Source: Micromonospora chokoriensis
Lineage (GTDB): Bacteria; Actinomycetota; Actinomycetes; Mycobacteriales; Micromonosporaceae
Reading direction: 5' to 3'
Length of the DNA stretch: 64,000 bases
Assembly: GCF_900091505.1 (NCBI RefSeq)
Contig: NZ_LT607409.1
Span: forward strand, 6,758,001-6,822,000
The notes under the pieces were generated by a model, which saw only the letters and a program-made list of their open reading frames with translations, did no database searches and was not told where the DNA came from. How positions within the stretch are numbered: the stretch's first letter is position 1; each line of letters opens with the position of its first letter. Both the position numbers and the translations under genes were made by a program. Shown piece after piece: positions 59,017-64,000 of this stretch.

Positions 59017-60114
59017 TCAGAGAACGCGCTGCACCCAACCGTGCGCGTCGGGGGTCTTGCCGCGCTGGATGTCGACCAACTGCTGACGGAGCGACATCGT
59101 GACCCGGCCCGGCTCGCCGCCACCGATCAGGAACTCGCCGTCCGGGAAGCGGACCCCACCGATCGGGGTGACCACCGCGGCGGTGCCGCAGGCGAACACC
59201 TCCCGCAGGTGCCCGCTGGCCGCGTCGGCCTGCCAGTCGGCGAAGCTGACCGGTCGCTCCTCGACCTGGTGCCCGGCCGTCGCCGCCAGCGTCATGATCG
59301 CGTCGCGGGTGATGCCGGGCAGGATCGTGCCGGTCAGCGGCGGGGTGACCACCGTGTTGTCGTCGTAGACGAAGAAGACGTTCATGCCGCCCAACTCGTC
59401 GACGAACCGGCGCTCCACAGCGTCCAGGAAGACGACCTGGTCGCAGCCGGCCTCGATGGCCTCCGCCTGGGCCGCCAGCGACGCGGCGTAGTTGCCGCCG
59501 CACTTGGCCGCGCCGGTGCCACCGGGGGCGGCCCGGGTGTAGTCCGGGGAGACCCAGACGGTGACCGGCTTGACCCCACCGCTGAAGTACGAACCGGCCG
59601 GTGAGGCGATCACCAGGTAGAGGTACTCGTTGGCTGGGCGGACGCCGAGGAACACCTCGCTGGCGAACATGAACGGCCGCAGGTAGAGGCTGCTGTCCTC
59701 GTCGGTGGGGATCCAGTCCTGGTCGATCTCGATCAGCTTGTGCAGCGAGTCGACGAACACCTCGGGCGGCAGCACCGGCATGGCCATCCGCTGCGCCGAC
59801 GCGACGAACCGGGAGGCGTTGGCGTCCGGACGGAACATCGTCACGCCGCCGTCGGCCGTGCGGTACGCCTTCAGGCCTTCGAAGATCTCCTGCGCGTAGT
59901 GCAGCACGGCGCTCGCCGGATCCATCGGGATCGGCCCCCGCGCCTCCACCCGGGCGTCGTACCAACCCTTGCCCTCGGCGTAGCGGATGGTGACCATGTG
60001 ATCGGTGTGCACGCGGCCGAACCCGGGGTTGGCCAGCAGGGCGGCCCGGTCGGCGGCGGATACCGGCGCGGGATTCGGACGGATCTCGAAGTCGAGCTTG
60101 TCACCACCGCTCAT
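59017..60114 (-). CDS. ilvE: Branched-chain amino-acid aminotransferase
   Basis: The last step of Ile, Leu and Val synthesis. The 365-aa PLP enzyme of fold type IV shows YAQEIFEGLKAYRTADG, FRPDANASRFVASAQRMAMP, GVRPANEYLYLVIASPAGSYF, KCGGNYAASLAAQ (PLP Lys) and GTILPGITRDAIM. The ATG at 60114 (MSGGDKLDFEI) has GGAGG 8 nt upstream; 14 further in-frame residues are not needed. It lies 141 bp after leuB on the same strand and may be co-transcribed or have its own promoter. Confidence 0.96.
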   Translation of the reverse strand: MSGGDKLDFEIRPNPAPVSAADRAALLANPGFGRVHTDHMVTIRYAEGKGWYDARVEARGPIPMDPASAVLHYAQEIFEGLKAYRTADGGVTMFRPDANASRFVASAQRMAMPVLPPEVFVDSLHKLIEIDQDWIPTDEDSSLYLRPFMFASEVFLGVRPANEYLYLVIASPAGSYFSGGVKPVTVWVSPDYTRAAPGGTGAAKCGGNYAASLAAQAEAIEAGCDQVVFLDAVERRFVDELGGMNVFFVYDDNTVVTPPLTGTILPGITRDAIMTLAATAGHQVEERPVSFADWQADAASGHLREVFACGTAAVVTPIGGVRFPDGEFLIGGGEPGRVTMSLRQQLVDIQRGKTPDAHGWVQRVL

Positions 60115-60255
60115 CGCGCTGACCTCCCTGCGGGACAACGGCATGCGGGATCGCACACCGACATGGCTGTGCCAGAAAACCTACCCCGAACGTCCGTTCA
60201 GCGGGTAGCGCCGTCCGGGCAGGACCGCGTGCCGCGCAGGCCGACGCCGGGATGG

Positions 60256-61287
60256 TCAGGCTACGGCGTGGGCGGCGAGCCGGTCGCCGACCTCTTCGGT
60301 CCGCAGCGTCACGCCCGGGGTGCGGGTGGCCAGTTCGGTGGCGACCGCCGCGTTGACGCGGGCGGCGGCCTCGGCGTGCCCGAGCTGCTCCAGGAGCAGG
60401 GCGGCGGAGAGCACCGCGGCGACCGGGTCGGCGACGCCCTGACCGGCGATGTCCGGCGCCGAGCCGTGAACCGGCTCGAACATCGAGGGGTACGCCCCCT
60501 CGGGGTTGATGCAGCCGCTGGCGGCCAGCCCGATCCCGCCGGTGACGGCGGCGGCGATGTCGGTGAGGATGTCGCCGAAGAGGTTGTCGGTGACCACGAC
60601 GTCGTACCGCTGCGGCTGGGTGACCAGGAACATCGCGGCGGCGTCGACGTGCTGGTATTCGGTGGCGACGTCCGGGTGCTCGGCGGCGACCGCGTCGAAG
60701 GCCCGCGCCCAGAGCGACCCGGCGTGGGTGAGCACGTTGGTCTTGTGCACCAGGGTGACCTTGCGCCGCTCGCGGCGGCCGGCGCGGGCGAACGCGTCGC
60801 GGATCACCCGCTCCACGCCGTGCCGGGTGTTCAGGCTCTCCTCGGTGGCGACCTCGGCGGGGGTGTCCCGGTGCAGCGAGCCACCGGCCCCGGCGTAGAG
60901 ACCCTCGGTGCCCTCCCGCACCACCACCAGGTCGACCTCGCCCGGCTTCACGTTGCCGAGCGGGCCGGCGACGCCGGGCCAGAGCCGGGACGGGCGGAGG
61001 TTGACGTACTGGTCGAAGGCGAATCGGAGCTTGAGCAGCAGACCCCGCTCCAGCACACCCGGCGGAACCGTGGGGTCACCGACCGCGCCGAGCAGGATCG
61101 CGTCGTGCCCGGCCAGCTCGGCCAGCACGGAGTCGGGCAACACCTCTCCGGTACGGTGCCAGCGGGCCGCGCCGAGGTCGTACTCCGTGGCCTGGACGCC
61201 GGGCAACACCGCGTCGAGGACCTTGCGGGCCTGCGCGACCACCTCGGGTCCGATGCCATCCCCGGCCACCACCGCGATCCGCGCCAC
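60256..61287 (-). CDS. leuB: 3-isopropylmalate dehydrogenase
   Basis: The third committed enzyme of leucine synthesis. The 343-aa protein has ARIAVVAGDGIGPEVV, LLKLRFAFDQYVNLRPSRLW, VVREGTEGLYAGAGG, TLVHKTNVLTHAG, VDAAAMFLV and NLFGDILTDIAAAVTGG, with the NAD site GSAPDIAGQGVADPVA near the end. AGGAG lies 7 nt before the GTG at 61287. It joins leuCD and the IclR regulator as the third leucine gene in the window. Confidence 0.97.
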   Translation of the reverse strand: MARIAVVAGDGIGPEVVAQARKVLDAVLPGVQATEYDLGAARWHRTGEVLPDSVLAELAGHDAILLGAVGDPTVPPGVLERGLLLKLRFAFDQYVNLRPSRLWPGVAGPLGNVKPGEVDLVVVREGTEGLYAGAGGSLHRDTPAEVATEESLNTRHGVERVIRDAFARAGRRERRKVTLVHKTNVLTHAGSLWARAFDAVAAEHPDVATEYQHVDAAAMFLVTQPQRYDVVVTDNLFGDILTDIAAAVTGGIGLAASGCINPEGAYPSMFEPVHGSAPDIAGQGVADPVAAVLSAALLLEQLGHAEAAARVNAAVATELATRTPGVTLRTEEVGDRLAAHAVA

Positions 61288-61516
61288 GACCGCACTCCTC
61301 TGCTCAACGGTTCCGTACCGGGCAACGGTACGTCGCCGTCCCGCCTCCCGGTACGCGGCTTCCAGTATTCGGGATTCTCGGATGCACAGCACCCTCTCAG
61401 CTGGGACTCATGGGGCGATCATCTCCGCTGCCTACCGTGGTGGTCGGCGGGTCACGGGGGCCTGCTGACCATCGGGGTCGCGACGCCGCGACGCCACGTG
61501 CGAGGGGACAGATGCC

Positions 61517-62359
61517 ATGCGCATCGACGAGCAGCCGAGGACCCGCTGGCCGGACCTGTCCGCGTTCCGCAACCGGCGGCCGGACCTCCGACTCGGCAGC
61601 CGCCGGCAGCGCATCGACCCGGCAGCCGCCACCGACGGCCGCATCGCTGTGCAGCACACCGTCCGCACCGCGACCGCTGAGTACACCCTCCTCCTCAACG
61701 CCCCCGCCTGGCTCGGCCGCCGGGGCGTCGGCGAGGCACTACGCGACAGCGTGGCGGAGCTGCGCGCCATCGACCTCACCTACGGCCCCAACCGTCCGGA
61801 CAGCCTGGTCTCCCGCCTGCGTCGAGGCGAGATCAGCCCCGACTCGTACCCACCCCTGGCCGACCTGGTGGACCGCTGCACGGCGATGCGCGCCGCCACC
61901 GACGGGTGGTTCGACGCCTGGGCGGTGCCCGGCGGCTTCGACCCGGGCGGCCTGCTCGGCGGCTGGGCGGTCGAGCGCGCCGCCGAGAGGCTGCGCGCCG
62001 CGGGCGTCCACGACTACGCCGTGCTCTCCGGCGCCGACCTCGTCGTCCGGGGGCACGCGCCGCACGGTGGGCCGTGGCGGGTCGCCGTGCACCACCCGAC
62101 CGCCCCCGAGCGCGCGCCGCTGGTGTTGGAGATGACCGCCGGCGCGGTCGGCACCTCCGGGGTGACGGGAAGGCAGGGACATGTGGTGGACCCGCACACC
62201 GGCGAGCCGGCCGACCACCTCGTCGCCGCCACCGTCGTGGGCCCCGACCTGACGATCGCCGACGCCTACGCCACCGCGCTGTACGCGGCCGGGCCCACCG
62301 GCCTGTCGTGGTTCCGTGGCGACTCCGACTATCGCGCGCTCTTCGCGCACCGACGCTGA
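61517..62359 (+). CDS. ApbE-family FAD:protein FMN transferase-like protein
   Basis: A 280-aa protein of the ApbE family, which attaches FMN to Thr/Ser of redox proteins. Seen are AELRAIDLTYGPNRPDSLVSRL, PGGFDPGGLLGGWAVERAAERL (the DxGGxxKG block of the family with DPGGLLGG) and GAVGTSGVTGRQGHVVDPHTGEPA (the TSG to HxxDPxTG block). No flavinylated partner with an FMN-binding domain is adjacent, and the first 45 residues are an unusual Arg-rich extension. A family role is likely; the target is unknown. Confidence 0.85.
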   Translation: MRIDEQPRTRWPDLSAFRNRRPDLRLGSRRQRIDPAAATDGRIAVQHTVRTATAEYTLLLNAPAWLGRRGVGEALRDSVAELRAIDLTYGPNRPDSLVSRLRRGEISPDSYPPLADLVDRCTAMRAATDGWFDAWAVPGGFDPGGLLGGWAVERAAERLRAAGVHDYAVLSGADLVVRGHAPHGGPWRVAVHHPTAPERAPLVLEMTAGAVGTSGVTGRQGHVVDPHTGEPADHLVAATVVGPDLTIADAYATALYAAGPTGLSWFRGDSDYRALFAHRR

Positions 62360-62768
62360 ACGGAAGACTGTCGCAGCGAGCCCGTCTCCCCGCGGTGCTC
62401 CGGCCCGATTCGCACCTCGGCCGCCCCTGCCGGTGAACCCCGTCGCCGGTGGTGGTCGGCCGGTCGGGCCTTGCGATCGGCCCCCACGGTCTCGGCAACG
62501 ACCGTGGGGGCCGGTCAGCGACGAGTGCGCGTGGCTCGCACAATCGAGGGGTGCGGACCGGTCGGGCCGGACGTCGACCGCGCCACCCGAAGACGGGCCG
62601 GCGCCTCGACTCGGCCAGTGACCGCAGCACGTACGCTAGCGAATCGACGCAACTCGACGCAAGAGTCTCCACACCGGACCGTCGTGACCGGAGACTGCGG
62701 AATTCGGCTGCTGGGCTGGCGGCGAGGCAGTTTCGACATGGTGAACGCCGGATGGCACGCTGTCCGCC
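62360..62768. other. 409-bp intergenic region with strong terminator
   Basis: Arms at 62479-62491 and 62500-62512 (GGCCCCCACGGTC) pair perfectly over 13 bp around an 8-nt loop and end the ApbE-like transcript. The rest, with frames that lack coding bias, is probably upstream region of the next gene. A CACGCT element lies 7 nt before its GTG. I see no RNA gene here. Confidence 0.65.
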
Positions 62769-63125
62769 GTGAGTTTCGATCTGAGTGTGTGGGCCCTGGA
62801 GGACGGGGCGACGCCCGAGGACGTACGGACAGCGGTCGACGGTTGCCGTCAGGGGCGACACGTGGACCGTTACCCGGACCCGAGGGTGGTCAGCTTCTAC
62901 CGGGCCATCACCGCCTCCTATCCGGACCGCCATCCCGGCCCGAACAGCCCGTGGGCGGTGGCGCCACTGCACGCCGCTCACGACCACGTCGAGCTGAACC
63001 TGCACCCGACCTGCGCCGACCAGGTGCTGCTGGACATCGAGCGGTTGGCCGGCGAGCACGGGCTCATGCTGTTCGACCCGCAGGACGGCTCGGTCTACCC
63101 GCCCCCGGCCCGGATGCCCGGCTGA
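62769..63125 (+). CDS. Conserved hypothetical protein (118 aa)
   Basis: The protein starts MSFDLSVWALEDGATPEDVR, an opening seen in many uncharacterised actinobacterial proteins, then YPDPRVVSFYRAITASYPDRHPGPNSPW, HDHVELNLHPTCADQVLLDIERLA and a C-terminal LFDPQDGSVYPPP. His, Asp and Tyr are frequent and there are two Cys. The pattern suggests a small alpha/beta domain. I do not know its role. No ribosome site is seen. A hairpin terminator follows. Confidence 0.75.
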   Translation: MSFDLSVWALEDGATPEDVRTAVDGCRQGRHVDRYPDPRVVSFYRAITASYPDRHPGPNSPWAVAPLHAAHDHVELNLHPTCADQVLLDIERLAGEHGLMLFDPQDGSVYPPPARMPG

Positions 63126-63154
63126 CCCGGGTCACCTCACCCCGGACACGACAA

Positions 63155-63179
63155 GGGGCCCAGCGGATCGCCGGGCCCC
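63155..63179. terminator. Terminator between hypothetical gene and serA
   Basis: Arms at 63155-63165 and 63169-63179 (GGGGCCC outer part) pair over 11 bp with one mismatch around a GAT loop. It lies between convergent genes and serves both. Confidence 0.7.
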
Positions 63180-63198
63180 CATGGTGCTGTGTCGTCGA

Positions 63199-64000
63199 CT
63201 ACTCGTCGCGCAGGTCGGCCGCGCTGGCCGCCGTGGCGCCGATCGAGTCGGCGGCCGAGGTGAGCAGGTCCGCGCCGAGCGCCTGGTCGACGGTGAGCGT
63301 CATCAGCGTCTCGCCACCCGCCTCACGCCGGGCCACCTGCATGGCCGCGATGTTGATGCCCGACTCGCCGAGCAGCGTGCCGACGGTGCCGACGACGCCG
63401 GGCCGGTCCGCGTAGCGCAGGAAGAGCAGGATGCCCTCCGCGCCGATCTCCACGTCGAAGCCGTCCACCTCGGTCAGCTTGAGGACGTCCCGAGCGCCGG
63501 AGTGGGTGACCGTGCCGGAGACGCTGACCGTACGGCCGTCGGGCAGCGCGCCACGCACCGTGACCAGGGTGGACTGCTCGGCCGTCTCGGCCAGGGTCGC
63601 CAGGGTGACCTCGACGCCGCGTTCCGCCGCCAGGTGCGGGGCGTTGACGTAGGTGACCTGCTCCTCGACGACCGAGCTGAACAGACCCTTGGTGGCGGCG
63701 AGCTTGAGCACCGACACGTCGTGGCTGACGATCTCGCCGCGCACCTCGACGGTGACGCTGGCGGCGACCCCACCGGCGACAGCGGTGAACGCCCGACCCA
63801 GCTTCTCGGCCAGCGGCAGCAGCGGCCGGACGTCCTCGGCGACCACACCACCGGCCTGCACGTTCACCGCGTCCGGGACGAACTCGCCCTGCAACGCCAG
63901 CTTGACGCTCTTGGCCACGGCGAGACCGGCCTTGTCCTGCGCCTCGTGGGTGGAGGCGCCCAGGTGCGGGGTGGCCACCACGTTGTCGAAGGCGAACAGC
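63199..64000 (-). CDS. serA: D-3-phosphoglycerate dehydrogenase, C-terminal part (N-terminus beyond window)
   Basis: The first step of serine synthesis from 3-phosphoglycerate. The visible 267 codons begin at the end of the catalytic core (FAFDNVVATPHLGASTHEAQDKA, with the catalytic His) and include the intervening ASB domain (about PDAVNVQAGGVVAEDVRPLLPLAEKLG) and the ACT regulatory domain at the end (GILLFLRYADRPGVVGTVGTLLGESGINIAAMQVARRE). This is the long, serine-controlled form of M. tuberculosis. The catalytic and NAD-binding parts lie beyond base 64000. Confidence 0.96.
   Translation of the reverse strand, partial: LFAFDNVVATPHLGASTHEAQDKAGLAVAKSVKLALQGEFVPDAVNVQAGGVVAEDVRPLLPLAEKLGRAFTAVAGGVAASVTVEVRGEIVSHDVSVLKLAATKGLFSSVVEEQVTYVNAPHLAAERGVEVTLATLAETAEQSTLVTVRGALPDGRTVSVSGTVTHSGARDVLKLTEVDGFDVEIGAEGILLFLRYADRPGVVGTVGTLLGESGINIAAMQVARREAGGETLMTLTVDQALGADLLTSAADSIGATAASAADLRDE

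Overview
The window looks like a chromosomal segment of a high-GC actinomycete, most probably Micromonosporaceae (Micromonospora-like). The grounds are strong G/C at third codon positions, many GTG starts, XRE-DUF397 and DUF3515 type proteins, a Lys/Ala-tailed HU protein, cofC (coenzyme F420), C+ type ribosomal proteins, and core gene order. That order (smc, rnc, yceD, sepIVA; coaD, rsmD; recG, DAK2, rpmB, thiL, DUF3515, ddl, gpsA, cofC, ppk, mutT1, hupB, leuD, leuC, IclR; then FAH-like, leuB, serA) follows the one I know from Mycobacterium tuberculosis Rv2922c-Rv2927c and Rv2965c-Rv2996c. Genus assignment is inference. I see no phage, insertion sequence, CRISPR array or rRNA.

Layout. 1-9.7 kb: the 5' part of smc, a 64-aa coiled-coil protein, a CAP-domain protein, a GH114-like lipoprotein, an MMPL/RND permease and mutM. 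9.7-14.3 kb: a leftward run of rnc, plsX, rpmF, yceD, a SepIVA-like gene, coaD and rsmD, often with 4-bp overlaps. 14.6-20.7 kb: an LPVTG wall protein, recG, a DAK2/FakA-like gene and rpmB. 20.8-32.6 kb: GNAT, thiL, an Lrp-type RAM protein, DUF3515, ddl, an XRE/DUF397 pair, a ROK kinase, a PrmC-like methyltransferase, a cystathionine gamma-lyase-like enzyme, gpsA, an acyltransferase and cofC. 32.6-37.5 kb: a polyphosphate module (ppk, CYTH-CHAD, mutT1) behind a probable PHO box. 37.5-45 kb: a membrane EEP protein, hupB, leuDC divergent from an IclR regulator, two identical tRNA-Glu genes, tRNA-Gln and an FAH-family enzyme. 45-55 kb: two poorly characterised genes, arfB, a small membrane protein, a MoxR/DUF58/VWA/S1C protease cluster, a small secreted protein and a second EEP protein. 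54.9-64 kb: cimA, an ahpC relic with ahpD, a PRC-barrel protein, a PTP-like phosphatase, ilvE, leuB, an ApbE-like protein, a hypothetical protein and the 3' part of serA.

Branched-chain amino-acid synthesis recurs: leuC, leuD, leuB, ilvE, cimA and an NdgR/LtbR-like IclR regulator. Upstream of cimA I read a complete transcription attenuator: a 10-residue leader peptide with two adjacent rare ATT (Ile) codons, a terminator with a T run, and a competing pairing whose spacing fits ribosome-stalling control. This is the strongest candidate for something not previously described. Next to it lies a 58-codon relic of ahpC whose peroxidatic Cys is Gly, still in place in front of intact ahpD.

Two genome-scale habits stand out. 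First, at least a dozen genes have a TAnnnT-like -10 element 6-7 nt before the start codon and no Shine-Dalgarno site, so they are probably leaderless. Second, long dispersed palindromes of at least two sequence families (four A copies, three B copies, one singleton) sit only at gene 3' ends, mostly between convergent genes, and look like mobile REP-type terminators.
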